In this document: positions 51,101 through 59,091 of the stretch, one piece after another
How positions within the stretch are numbered: the first letter of the stretch is position 1
Layout of the letters: every line of letters starts with the position of its first letter
Assembly (NCBI RefSeq): GCF_041438865.1
Contig: NZ_CP109450.1
Coordinates: 7,185,501-7,249,500, forward strand
DNA length: 64,000 nt
Origin: Streptomyces sp. NBC_01471
Lineage (GTDB): Bacteria > Actinomycetota > Actinomycetes > Streptomycetales > Streptomycetaceae
Reading direction: 5' to 3'
Translations under genes and position numbers: made by a program
Notes under the pieces: model-generated
What the model was told of the DNA's origin: nothing
What the model saw: the letters and a program-made list of their open reading frames with translations, nothing else
Database searches by the model: none

Positions 51101-51300
51101 CGCTGCTCCCCGATGACCAGGACGTCGTGATCCGCCGGATCAACAGCATCGACCCGAGGTGGTCGATGGTCGTCGTCAATGATGACCTCCGCACTCTGCC
51201 TGCCTCCCGGGTCGCGCAGCTCATCGGGGCGCTCGACCTCGCCATCTACGCCCGGATGCTCGACGAGACGTTCACCAAGAACTGGAAGAACGCCTCCTGA
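48124..51300 (+). CDS. Family B DNA polymerase with 3'-5' exonuclease domain
   Basis: This 1058-residue protein is a replicative or repair DNA polymerase of family B. Exonuclease motifs are Exo I FSFYDIESLSD (about 16), Exo II LAGYNSLNYDTV (about 138) and Exo III YELLAYNVSDCVGLAQL (about 257). Polymerase motifs follow: A HEDFTSYYPNLLRNM (about 622), B LRNGTKLILNSASGAADA (about 680) and C IISTNTDGLYSVV (about 736, NTDG instead of the usual DTDS). A large insert of about 300 residues separates exonuclease and motif A. Actinobacterial chromosomes use family C and Pol I, so this is a mobile-element polymerase. ATG 48124 has AAGGAG upstream. Motif C departs from consensus, so activity should be tested. 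Confidence 0.82.
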   Translation: MTTQRTPVTASRARFSFYDIESLSDVFTLCAYTPRPDGAVDDLEIFFLADAQRLSDAVDPQALYETVVRSNPGLPAVSIQLWNLRGERGNLRLAELVGLSNADLVNDRAAVSSYPTGLRPVCDTDLEYDPLKHPFLAGYNSLNYDTVMLALYLMETFPAPHSGRLFQPTTAREMREHNDKLFNEHIEYMPGYLGWDAPAAKIRRAMLHSGRYLDVARLNELQTKVSLKRLLGMLGRQIKESEKLSHDTQIATIEDLYELLAYNVSDCVGLAQLFQHPAYASNFDLKAGLLAQYSETVYAKNGSVRRDRLTIDSSSAKFVGRILAPYTALNDIEAVSYLYPDAQVAKERGICPVNVLDECLRFFEENVAPDPAAHPEATPEQRAAHRQFIQVVDYYRSIEGQNFNDSEEYRDLFSLPAKNLRELPKTPSNVPYFHRDASPSSCFATFSTGGIHGAEADMSVFDTDSFEHREQAAMIGIARLIYPNARAFVTEAKRQHNRLSLPDGTSVDKRLVLLGSDPEKVKYRKPKNADPDQAEQLARAQAQVPDPAGLLAAQRPEAEALHVRLADGTVLDGKLVLAVTSEAKAAYRDEPSKKAPELFIAKTDKSTKLHPKFARTSAGLVIHEDFTSYYPNLLRNMRAFWNPELGEDRYTTIFFEKERLGRAIKKPGISAEEKARLTTLRNGTKLILNSASGAADAAHRTPIRMNNRTISMRILGQLFSWRIGQAQTLRGARIISTNTDGLYSVVGENDFDEATNNRVLAEQQKAIGIAIEPELMFLISKDSNNRLELEAPGQGRTVADSPIITASGGTLACHAGPTPTKSLAHPAVIDFALARYLQAVAGRGEGALAESFDSALGRKMIEEAISPDDPVKTLLLFQNVIAASRSSITYPFAADPLNAGSVSGEAEDVDTDAQLVNPRALQMVNRVFIVHNGSDGAVSLHNAGAWKVNPVSQAKRRESGNSGVRRDPIALQVLRHHGWAKNRSEASTSDGLTLLPDDQDVVIRRINSIDPRWSMVVVNDDLRTLPASRVAQLIGALDLAIYARMLDETFTKNWKNAS

Positions 51301-51477
51301 TCAGCTCCCCGCACCACCATCCGACCGCAGGTGCCGGGTCGTGCCGACACGACGCTGCTCGGCACCCGAGTCCAATTCGAGTCGAAGGCGAGTCTGGCTC
51401 GCCACGGCAAGAGAATCGAGAGACGTCATGTTCCGGACCACACGTCCCGTCCGCACCGTTGAAGGAGGCGACAAGTT

Positions 51478-51978
51478 ATGAGTGCCGCCCCCGAACCAGT
51501 CCAGCCCGGTCAGCGCTGGCGGCGCAAAAGTGATGGGGTCCTGACCAAGGTCCTTCACGTAGATTCACCCTTCCAGTTCCGGCGCTCGGTCCATCATCGA
51601 GCGCAGCGTCGGACGGTCACCAAGCTCGGCTCGTTCCTGAAGAAGTACGAGATCGTGTCCGATGCCGTGCCGACCGACACCTCCGCCCAGGACGACGACG
51701 CCCAGGCCCAGCAGGAGAAGAACACGACCCGCGAGGGCATCCTGGTCCGCCGGGGCCAGATCTGGGAAGACCTCGACACCCGACAGAGCAAGCGCCGCGT
51801 CGTCGAGTCCGTTGCGGACGGGGAGGCCCAAGTCCGGGATCACTACGGCACGAAGTACTCCACCCTCAGCGTCTCCCGAATGCACAAGCACCCCACGGGC
51901 TTACGCCTCGTCGGGCCCGGTGAGCTGAAGTACGGCACGCCGACGGCCTCGTCGGACGAGAAGACTCAGAGCCGATGA
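51478..51978 (+). CDS. Protein with two related beta domains (DUF6354-like)
   Basis: The 166-residue protein has two similar units: VQPGQRWRRKSDGVLTKVLH (residues 8-27) and VRRGQIWEDLDTRQSKRRVV (about 88-107), each followed by strands and a basic turn. Such GQxW units are found in Streptomyces proteins of unknown function and look like SH3-like barrels. AAGGAGG lies 10 bases before ATG 51478. It is coupled to the VRR-NUC gene (ATGA), so it may bind DNA alongside it. Confidence 0.6.
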   Translation: MSAAPEPVQPGQRWRRKSDGVLTKVLHVDSPFQFRRSVHHRAQRRTVTKLGSFLKKYEIVSDAVPTDTSAQDDDAQAQQEKNTTREGILVRRGQIWEDLDTRQSKRRVVESVADGEAQVRDHYGTKYSTLSVSRMHKHPTGLRLVGPGELKYGTPTASSDEKTQSR

Positions 51979-52271
51979 CGTCCCCGCGTGAGCGGGTCAT
52001 CGAGGACTACCTCCTGGCCCAGTGCCGGGCACACGGCTTCCTGTGTCTGAAGTTCGTCTCGCCGGCCCGCGGGGGAGTGCCCGACCGGATCGTCGTTGCC
52101 CTGGGCCGCGTTGTGTTCGTCGAGGTCAAGCGCCCTGGCGGCCGGCTGCGGAAGCTGCAGCAGCTCATGCACGCCAAGTTGCGTTGTCACGGAGCTGAAG
52201 TCCACGTCGTTGACGACATGCCGGGCGTCGACACGTTCATCGCGCACCTCCTCCAGTCTCCATCCGATTAA
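51975..52271 (+). CDS. VRR-NUC domain nuclease
   Basis: VRR-NUC is a small PD-(D/E)XK-type nuclease often found with phage and plasmid replication genes, able to act as a Holliday-junction or flap nuclease. The 98-residue protein has the full domain: ERVIEDYLLAQCRAHGFLCL, KFVSPARGGVPDRIVV (the PD of the active site), VVFVEVKRPGGRLRKLQQL (the ExK) and a C-terminal strand-helix GAEVHVVDDMPGVDTFI. Its ATG overlaps the previous stop. It belongs to the replication operon. Confidence 0.85.
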   Translation: MTSPRERVIEDYLLAQCRAHGFLCLKFVSPARGGVPDRIVVALGRVVFVEVKRPGGRLRKLQQLMHAKLRCHGAEVHVVDDMPGVDTFIAHLLQSPSD

Positions 52272-52285
52272 CAGAGAACAGCACC

Positions 52286-52555
52286 ATGACCCGCAAGTAC
52301 CCATCTGCGCCCCAGCGGCCGCAGTACGAAACCAAGGACATCGGCCGCCCGCGGTTCGCACCGTCCCGCCTGACCCGAGAAGTCTCGATGCCAGAGCGCG
52401 TGGATGAAGGTCACGGGCGGCTCCCGGGCAACGGGATCCGCGACGGCAGCGAGGGCCTTGTCGAGCGCGTCGCTGTTGATAAGGGATGCCGGTTCGTTGG
52501 TCAGGCCATGACTCTAGGGGCCCTGGAAATTGGTGGATGTCAGAATGAACTATGA
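52286..52555 (+). CDS. Small basic protein of unknown function
   Basis: The 89-residue frame begins MTRKYPSAPQRPQYETKDIG, 14 bases after the nuclease stop, and ends in VAVDKGCRFVGQAMTLGALE. The first 45 residues look protein-like, the end less so. It may be a fused or degenerating gene. Confidence 0.4.
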   Translation: MTRKYPSAPQRPQYETKDIGRPRFAPSRLTREVSMPERVDEGHGRLPGNGIRDGSEGLVERVAVDKGCRFVGQAMTLGALEIGGCQNEL

Positions 52556-52582
52556 CAAATCAAAGTAGGGTAGGCGATCAGG

Positions 52583-52843
52583 ATGCCGAGGCTTTCCGCT
52601 GCCGAGACCAACGTGATTGGCGAGAAGGTCAAGACTTTCGAGCTCACTCGCGAGATGCAGGGCCGCCTGTGCTTCCCCGGTGGGACCATGGCCCTGGAAA
52701 GGGCCTGGCAGAACGAGGGCAAGAAGGCCTGCGAGATCGAGGTGGTCACCGCGCAGGATCGGTTCCGCAACGTTGAGGAGGCCTGCGAGTGGGGGGCTGA
52801 CAGGGCGTTTGACCCCCGGACCGGACGGCAGATCGAACTCTGA
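52583..52843 (+). CDS. Small protein of unknown function
   Basis: The 86-residue product (MPRLSAAETNVIGEKVKTFE, LTREMQGRLCFPGGTMALER, AWQNEGKKACEIEVVTAQ) is helical with a short beta end. Its stop is the first base of a very long terminator hairpin, so it closes the replication operon. Confidence 0.55.
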   Translation: MPRLSAAETNVIGEKVKTFELTREMQGRLCFPGGTMALERAWQNEGKKACEIEVVTAQDRFRNVEEACEWGADRAFDPRTGRQIEL

Positions 52844-52899
52844 GGCCCATGGTGTGGGGCCCTTCCGAGGCAAGCGGGAGGGCCCCACACCATGGGCCT
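52843..52899 (+). terminator. Exceptionally long (21-bp) hairpin
   Basis: Bases 52843-52863 pair perfectly with 52879-52899 around 15 bases, including CCATGG at both arms. It begins at the last base of the preceding stop codon. Probably a strong terminator of the replication operon. Confidence 0.75.
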
Positions 52900-52983
52900 T
52901 ACTGGCCGTCGACACATCAGCGCAGCCCGCCACCGAGCGCGACGTCCGCGAGTTGGCCAACTGGCCGGTAGGCGCGCTGCATC

Positions 52984-53409
52984 ATGGCTACGATCCAGCG
53001 CATGGACATTCCTCATCAGCACGTCACCGGGCACTTAGTCGCCGCTGGATATCGGCAGGGGTGCCCGGTCGGCCCGAACGTCCCGATCCCGGGACCGAGC
53101 TGGGCAATGCACCATGTCCGGCGAGAACGCTGGCCCGAGGGCGCTGTGGAGTGCAAGGAGATCCGCTACACCCTCGACGACTCCTGGGCCCGCCGCTCAG
53201 CAGCACTGCGGGACCAGGAGGCCGCTGACCAACTGGCCATCGACACGAAGGCGGCGTACGGGGAGCTGACGGCAGTCCTGCAACGAGTCGGCTACACGGT
53301 GGAGTACGTCGAGCAGCCGTACCACCTCGGAACGATGGAATGGCTGTTCGTGCACGCCCTCGCGGGCGATGTAGCACCGCCTCCGACCGAGGCCCACACC
53401 GCCGGATAG
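52984..53409 (+). CDS. Protein of unknown function (141 residues)
   Basis: The product (HVTGHLVAAGYRQGCPVGPN, AADQLAIDTKAAYGELTAVL, RVGYTVEYVEQPYHLGTMEW, LFVHALAGD) is a soluble alpha/beta protein. The start could be ATG 52984 or 53002. It is convergent with the DUF4132-like gene on the other strand. No family is recognised. Confidence 0.5.
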   Translation: MATIQRMDIPHQHVTGHLVAAGYRQGCPVGPNVPIPGPSWAMHHVRRERWPEGAVECKEIRYTLDDSWARRSAALRDQEAADQLAIDTKAAYGELTAVLQRVGYTVEYVEQPYHLGTMEWLFVHALAGDVAPPPTEAHTAG

Positions 53410-53480
53410 CCCGCAATACCCAGCCTGTGCGGTTCCTGGGGGAGGAGCCGTACAGGGCGGAGTGCGTGCCAACCTACTGC

Positions 53481-54632
53481 TCAGGCAGCTCGGCCGGTGA
53501 TTGATCCGGAACCGGCGGGCCGCAGCCGGACCCGTGCTGTGGGTTCGATCTCGACGCCGGCGGCGCTGGTGCCGAGGTGCCGGTAGCCGTGTTCGCCAGG
53601 TGTCTCGTACTCCCATTCCAACGAACGCGTGACCACGCTGGTGATCGGGTGGTCACGGTAGTACCGCGACCAGTCCGACCAGAGCCAGGTGCGCTTTTCG
53701 GAGGCCGCGGTGGCGAGTCGGAGCCGCTCTGCGGCCAGGGTCTTCACGATGCGTTGGGCGTGACGCCGCACACCGTCGACGCTTTCGGCTCGGGTTCGCG
53801 TCTTGTAGCCGGCGGGGGATCGGAAAGGTGCCGTGGTGCGCGTGTGCGTTGCGTTCTCGTCATCTATCCAGTCGACGGTCACCTGGCCACTGTCGTGGAC
53901 CGCGATGACCGCGTCAAGCGCGGCGTTCCACCAGTGTGCGCCGCGCCCGATCCAGCCGAGCGTCAGCGTTCCGTCCGGTTCCAGTCCGTGACGCGGCACC
54001 GTGCGTTCGGCCAGCTCGTGGGGTGGGACCCCGGCGCGGGTCGCGGCCTTCTTTACGGACTTCACCAGGACCTTGTGCGAGTGCCGGGCCGGAACGACCC
54101 AATAGTGCAGTGCCCATAGTTCCTCCAATGCGTCCCGGCCGGGCAGTTCGCCCAGGGCCAGGAATGCAGCGCCAGCGATGTCGTCGTCCACCCGGTAATG
54201 GGTGCTCATGGCCTGCGCGTTCTTGCGGCCCACTACAGCGAGGCTTTCGGCGAGTTCGCTTGTGTCCCCAGCGAGCCATCCTGCGGCGAGCGTTGCACCG
54301 ATCGCCAGGCTCCGAGCCAGGGCAGGAGGCTTCGTCTGTCCGAGCTCCCTGATGACGTGTCGCGGATCGGTCACGCCGTGGAAGGAGCCTGACTGGGCCA
54401 GTTCCCGGACGGCGTACTGGACCAGCTCGCGGGCGCCGGGTGTCTTGAGCAGGGCCTTGGCTCGACGCTTCCAGACGGTGTCGACCTTGTAGCGGTAGTC
54501 CCAGAACTCGGAGGTGGTACCCAAGTGCAGGACCAGGTCAATCAGCTCTGGTGACAAGCCAGTAAATCGGTGCCGTGTGCGATTGCTCCAGTCGTTTCCG
54601 GGGTCGAACAGGTTCTGTACAAGATCGGTCAT
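53481..54632 (-). CDS. DUF4132-like protein, short form
   Basis: The DUF4132 (MolR-like) family is usually 1000 or more residues and is of unknown function. Here 383 residues show HEAT-like helices at the start (LFDPGNDWSNRTRHRFTGLS, LALGELPGRDALEELWALHY), the DUF4132 core with VPPHELAERTVPRHGLEPDG and the SVDGVRRHAQRIVKTLAAER helix, and the WSRYYRDHPITSVVTRSLEW segment; then the frame ends quickly (RLRPAGSGSITGRAA). The C-terminal part of the family is missing, so it may be truncated or a compact variant. Confidence 0.65.
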   Translation of the reverse strand: MTDLVQNLFDPGNDWSNRTRHRFTGLSPELIDLVLHLGTTSEFWDYRYKVDTVWKRRAKALLKTPGARELVQYAVRELAQSGSFHGVTDPRHVIRELGQTKPPALARSLAIGATLAAGWLAGDTSELAESLAVVGRKNAQAMSTHYRVDDDIAGAAFLALGELPGRDALEELWALHYWVVPARHSHKVLVKSVKKAATRAGVPPHELAERTVPRHGLEPDGTLTLGWIGRGAHWWNAALDAVIAVHDSGQVTVDWIDDENATHTRTTAPFRSPAGYKTRTRAESVDGVRRHAQRIVKTLAAERLRLATAASEKRTWLWSDWSRYYRDHPITSVVTRSLEWEYETPGEHGYRHLGTSAAGVEIEPTARVRLRPAGSGSITGRAA

Positions 54633-55179
54633 CCTGCAATCCTGCCCCAGGGCACTGACACGAGCGGCGCCGCTACGTCAGGCGCGACGAGGAGTCAGGG
54701 GCGGTGGCGTGAACAACTGCCGGGCCGACCAGTGCAATCCGTCAGTGTGCCCGTCGGGGGCGGCAGGTCAGCTCAAGTCGTGAACGAGTAGCCATCCGGC
54801 CTCGGACATGGGCGGTCAGGCCGAGGGACTGGCAGCTGCTCTGCAGGGCTGCGGCCCAGTGCGGGGCGGTGGAGAAGGAGGCCAGCAGGCGCCAGGACCA
54901 GGGTTCGATGGACTCCGTGGCGACGGTCCCTTCCACGACGACGTAGCCCACGCGCTCGCCCCTGTCTCCCTGGTGCAGCCTGATGATCCAAACGAAACGG
55001 CCTAGATCCGGGAACTCACCCGCACCTTCCAGCGGCTGCGCGCCCTGCGTGCGGCTTTCCCCGGCGACCTCCAAACCCAACCTTCTGCGCGCTGAGGGCT
55101 CCACCCGGCACCGGCCGTTACTACGACAGACAACGCGTCGGCTGCTTAAAACCCGCACTCACTACGACGAAGCAACCGC
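54633..55179. other. Intergenic tract with a possible - strand gene (54742-55158)
   Basis: On the - strand, residues GAGEFPDLGRFVWIIRLHQG, YVVVEGTVATESIEPWSWRL and LLASFSTAPHWAAALQSSCQ look like part of a real protein in a 138-codon frame, but the start and the first third are poor. It may be a remnant. Otherwise nothing is seen. Confidence 0.35.
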
Positions 55180-55209
55180 GTGGTCACACCACACCTATTC
55201 CCAGCCGGC

Positions 55210-55242
55210 TTGACACCCCAACGACATGGGGTGTCTTACCAT
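55210..55242 (+). promoter_or_regulatory. Promoter/operator of the SNF2 helicase gene
   Basis: TTGACA (55210-55215) lies at the start of the perfect repeat GACACCCCA-N6-TGGGGTGTC (55212-55235). A TACCAT-like -10 follows at 55237 (21-base spacing, long) or a weaker one nearer. The half-site GACACC/GGTGTC is the same as in the 38.2 kb array. Confidence 0.5.
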
Positions 55243-55269
55243 CCACTGAAGAAAGGCAGGACCAGCGAT

Positions 55270-57135
55270 ATGACCGTGGCTGTCGTCCCGGCTACCACTC
55301 CATCCTCGATCTCGCTGATGCCGCATCAGCAGCAGATCCACGACTTCCTCGTCGACCGGCCCTTCGCCGGCGCATGGCTCGGGGTAGGGGCCGGCAAGAC
55401 GTTGACAACCCTCAGTGTTCTGCAGACGGTCCGCCCGATGGGCCACATTCTCGTCGTAGCACCCGTGGCGATCGCCCGATCCACCTGGATTGACGAGATC
55501 GAGAAGTGGGGCTTCCCCATCCGCACGAAGTCGCTCATCGTCAACGAGAACGACAGGAAGCTGGCCAAGGCCAAGCGCCTCCAGCGCTTCCAGGAGGTCT
55601 TCACTGACCCGCCGACGATGTACTTCATCAACCAGGAGTTGCTCACACAGTCTTCCCAAAGGAGAAGGCTCATCACCCCAGTGCCGGGTGCCACGGCTGC
55701 CCCGACTGTCTCGTCCGAGGCCATCGATATCCTGGATCTGCTCCGAGCACGGGGGCCGCTGAGCCAGGACGAGCTAATCGCCGATTACCGGGGCCTGGTC
55801 GCCGTCGACGTCAACAACCCGATTTCTAAGTCCAAGGTTCAAGCCTGGATTCAGGAGCTGGTCAAGTCGGCCCTGGTGACGCACGAAACCCATGCCTGCC
55901 GGACCTGCACCGGAGCAGGCTGCGCCGGATGCCGCTTCGGTCTGGTCGACCAGCTGCCGTTCCAGAACATCAACGGCCAGAACACCATCATCTGGCCCTT
56001 CCAGACGGTCATCATCGACGAGTCCCAGGGCTTCAAGTCGCACGACTCGCAGCGCTTCCTGGCCCTGGCGACGGTGCGGCCGGCCATGAACCGACTCATC
56101 GAGCTGACGGGAACGCCCAGCCCTAACGGTCTCCACGACTTGTGGAGCCAGGTCTACCTGCTCGACCAGGGCCAGACGCTGGGTCACAACATCACCGCGT
56201 ACCGCAACCGCTGGTTCACGCCGAAGATGGTGCCCGGCACCACGACACCGGCGAAGTGGATCCCCACGGCAAACGCCGAAACCGAGATCCATCAGGCCAT
56301 CTCGCACCTGGTGATGAGCGCGCAGAACACGAGCCTGCAGCTTCCGGCGCTCAGCATCCAGGACGTCAATGTCACGCTCCCGCCGGACCTGCTTCAGACC
56401 TACAAGGACTTCAAGCGCGACCTGGTCCTGGACATCGTGCAGACCTACACCGACGATGACGGGAAGCTGACGCAGAGCGTCGAATCGATCATTGCCGCGA
56501 ACCAGGCGGTGCTGACGAGCAAGCTGATGCAGTTCGCCTCGGGCACGCTCTACACCGCGGATCCTGACGACCCGAACACGAAGGGCCGGTACGAGGTCAT
56601 CCACGACAAGAAGATCGAGATGACCGAGTACCTGGTGCGGAACAACGGCGGCGAGCCCGTGCTCATCGCCTATCACTTCAAGTCCGACAAGGAGCAGTTG
56701 CTCACGCGGCTCCAGAAGGTCGGCATCGACGCGCAGGCCTTCGACGGCTCGCGCGACATGGTCCGCCGGTGGAATGCCAAGCAGATCCCGGTGATGGTGC
56801 TTCACCCTGCAGCCGCAGGGCACGGCCTGAACCTGCAGCAGGGCGGCTCGACGATGATCTGGTACACGCTGCCGTTCTCGCTCGAGCACTACCTGCAGAC
56901 CAACGGCCGGCTCTTCCGCACTGGCCAAACACAGCCGGTGACCATCCATCGGCTCATCGCCAAGGGCACCCAGGACGAGCGGATGCCCTCGGTGCTCGCT
57001 GACAAGCAGCAGGTCCAGGACGACCTCATTGAGGCCGTCTCCGGGGACTTCGCCGCCGAGCAGGCGCTCCTCGCCGCGCTGGAGGAGGAGATCCGCGAGG
57101 ACCTCAACGACCTCTGGGCTTCCGAGCGGTTCTGA
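55270..57135 (+). CDS. SNF2/Rad54-type DEAD-family helicase
   Basis: The 621-residue protein is an SF2 translocase of the SNF2 branch, as in phage replication or recombination systems. Walker A is WLGVGAGKT (residues 36-44), motif II VIIDESQGF (about 246, DESQ), motif III LTGTPSPNG, and the C-terminal RecA lobe has AGHGLNLQQGGSTMIWYTLP with motif VI QTNGRLFRTGQTQPV. A probable zinc finger (CRTCTGAGCAGCRFG, about 209-223) is inserted between the lobes' halves. ATG 55270 lies behind a promoter with a palindromic operator. A terminator follows at 57158. Confidence 0.83.
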   Translation: MTVAVVPATTPSSISLMPHQQQIHDFLVDRPFAGAWLGVGAGKTLTTLSVLQTVRPMGHILVVAPVAIARSTWIDEIEKWGFPIRTKSLIVNENDRKLAKAKRLQRFQEVFTDPPTMYFINQELLTQSSQRRRLITPVPGATAAPTVSSEAIDILDLLRARGPLSQDELIADYRGLVAVDVNNPISKSKVQAWIQELVKSALVTHETHACRTCTGAGCAGCRFGLVDQLPFQNINGQNTIIWPFQTVIIDESQGFKSHDSQRFLALATVRPAMNRLIELTGTPSPNGLHDLWSQVYLLDQGQTLGHNITAYRNRWFTPKMVPGTTTPAKWIPTANAETEIHQAISHLVMSAQNTSLQLPALSIQDVNVTLPPDLLQTYKDFKRDLVLDIVQTYTDDDGKLTQSVESIIAANQAVLTSKLMQFASGTLYTADPDDPNTKGRYEVIHDKKIEMTEYLVRNNGGEPVLIAYHFKSDKEQLLTRLQKVGIDAQAFDGSRDMVRRWNAKQIPVMVLHPAAAGHGLNLQQGGSTMIWYTLPFSLEHYLQTNGRLFRTGQTQPVTIHRLIAKGTQDERMPSVLADKQQVQDDLIEAVSGDFAAEQALLAALEEEIREDLNDLWASERF

Positions 57136-57157
57136 ATGCCGAACCTCTCCCATCTGA

Positions 57158-57193
57158 CGACGGCCCGGTTGTGATCTCTCTGCTGGGCCGTCG
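57158..57193 (+). terminator. Terminator of the SNF2 helicase gene
   Basis: CGACGGCCC pairs with GGGCCGTCG, followed by CCTTCTCTC. The region to 57416 shows no gene. Confidence 0.7.
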
Positions 57194-57416
57194 CCTTCTC
57201 TCACAACGGGGTTCGATCGACATGTCTTTGCGCCCGTTTCCCCACATGATAAAGCCCAAATCGGGGCTGGTCGGCGCGGCTCGACTCCGGTTCGTCTACC
57301 GGCGCGGATTCGCGCACTCTTCGCCCCCGCCGCGAACCGCTTGACTCGGCTTCGCACCCTTACGCCAGCCTGCGGGAAGCACCCGGCCACCCGTCCTCCC
57401 TGGAAGGTAGACCCGT

Positions 57417-57761
57417 ATGCGCACCCTCGACTCCGTCAGTTGGGTTCGCACCCTCGGTATCCTGCGCGGCGCAGCGGAGGGCAACGACACCAAGTACATG
57501 CATGTCCTCGGCGGCTACGAGCTGCACGTAGCGCCCCTGCTCGCCACTGGGCTCGTCAGGCGTCTCGCCGACGATGAACAACCCGAACTCGACACCTTCG
57601 TCGCCCCGACACCGGTCGGCCGCGCCTTTTACGAGGAACAACTGACCGGCCTTCCAGCCGTCACCCAATGCCGGGCCAACATGTGGAGCACCATGCACGA
57701 GATGTGCTCTGCACTCACCGCGCTAGAGAACACGTGCGCAGCCCGGTCCCCCGTTCCGTAG
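57417..57761 (+). CDS. Protein of unknown function (114 residues)
   Basis: The product starts MRTLDSVSWVRTLGILRGAA and contains ELHVAPLLATGLVRRLADDE and MWSTMHEMCSALTALENTCA, mostly helical, with a winged-helix-like middle (LVRRLADDEQPELDTFVAP). GGAAGG is 11 bases before the ATG. No family is recognised. Confidence 0.5.
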   Translation: MRTLDSVSWVRTLGILRGAAEGNDTKYMHVLGGYELHVAPLLATGLVRRLADDEQPELDTFVAPTPVGRAFYEEQLTGLPAVTQCRANMWSTMHEMCSALTALENTCAARSPVP

Positions 57762-58839
57762 CCCCTGGCCCGGCCCACGCGGGACAGACGGACGCCTGCA
57801 CCGGCCATGACAGCGGAGCAGGACCGCGACGCTGACCCCATGCCGGTGACGGAACACCCGTCCTGGGCGTCGTGGCGGGCCCGCAGGACTGACCGGTCGG
57901 CGCGGACGTCTCGGCTGTGGGCTCCGGGTCAGGGCCATCAGCCGCCAGTGAATGCCACCTCAACGCCGGACGTCGCCTGCAGCCCCTGGAGATCGCGCCG
58001 GCCGCATAGTGCTGCTGGAACTCATGCAGCGGATCACCGCCGGTCATGAAGGGCGCAGGCGTCGGCTTCGCGCTCTGTGGGCGCTGGCCTCGGGGGTCTG
58101 GGTCGGCATGGCCGACCCGGGAGCGAGAACGATACCGGAGGTGCTGGGTGTTCGTGCATCCGGCCCGTTCCCTTCTCCCCCCTTGACGTCTCGTCAGGGG
58201 CATTCCCCGGTAGCGGTGGTGTACCTGACGAGACGCTGCAGCAACCACTCGCCGGAGACGAAGGCGACGCAGGTCGCCGAAGCCCCGAAGAAGACGTCGA
58301 TGAGACACATCAGCACCCTGGCCAAGACGCGTATCGGCCGCCAATCAGGCGCCGGAGGGCTCCTCAGGAACGTGCTCCGACGGCGCATCTGTCCATCGGT
58401 ACGTAGGACCTTCCTCATGCCCCCACCGCGAAGCGTGACTTCCCGAAGACCACGCACGCGATACTGACGATCACGGCCTACGGCCCGCACGAGTGCCCAA
58501 CTGTGACGCCGCCATGAAGCTGTTCGACCGCCGGGGCATCCACCCTCCACACGAAGATCGCCTTGCAGACCGACGATGCGAACCACCGCCCTGGAGAACC
58601 TCGGCTGCCAACAGGCCCCGGTGATCGGTGAGCACAACCGCGAGGCGGGCGCCACCGGCGTAAAGCCCGCGGGGTGCAGCCGAGAGTATGGCCGTCTTGC
58701 CTCCAGACTCCGCAAGCGCACAGTAACCGCCAGCCACCTGAAGAAGAACTCCTGTGCCGCCGACGACGTGCTCGCGCTGGATCCAGGTCGGCCCCGCAGC
58801 CTCCACCACACATCACGCCCTTCGAGCAAGGACTGAAGT
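57762..58839. other. 1.1 kb tract without a convincing gene
   Basis: Frames on both strands are open but poorly composed. A - strand stretch about 58500-58800 (VVGGTGVLLQVAGGYCALAE, LAVVLTDHRGLLAAEVLQGG) and a + strand start at 57807 (MTAEQDRDADPMPVTEHP) might be remnants. A 12-bp inverted repeat lies at 58187-58235 (CGTCTCGTCAGG with CCTGACGAGACG). Confidence 0.45.
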
Positions 58840-59091
58840 ATGGCCCGCAAGCAGAGGATTAAGAAGTACCAGGTCGACCACTGGAAGATCTCACTGGAAC
58901 AGCTTCTGGAGGAGGGCAACTTCAGGCAGGACGGCCGGCCGCTGAGCCCTGAGGGCATCGCGGAGCGGAAGCAGCTGGTCGCGACGCTGCGCGGACTGAA
59001 CTCCCTTCGCGTGGGCCAGCTCGTCGACCTGGACACCGTTCAGCCCATCCACGAGGACGACACCGAGAGTGAAGGCAGCTCCGGGGCCTGA
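58840..59091 (+). CDS. Small charged protein of unknown function
   Basis: The 83-residue product (MARKQRIKKYQVDHWKISLE, QLLEEGNFRQDGRPLSPEGI, TLRGLNSLRVGQLVDLDTVQ) has a basic start and an acidic tail. Its stop overlaps a second short frame (ATG 59091, 54 codons, MKQHCVSPDQCPLDQLRRWP), which may be another small gene. Confidence 0.55.
   Translation: MARKQRIKKYQVDHWKISLEQLLEEGNFRQDGRPLSPEGIAERKQLVATLRGLNSLRVGQLVDLDTVQPIHEDDTESEGSSGA

Noticed and set aside
57715..58344. 209-codon - strand frame
   Set aside because: Poor composition and no family; the tract is better described as empty.
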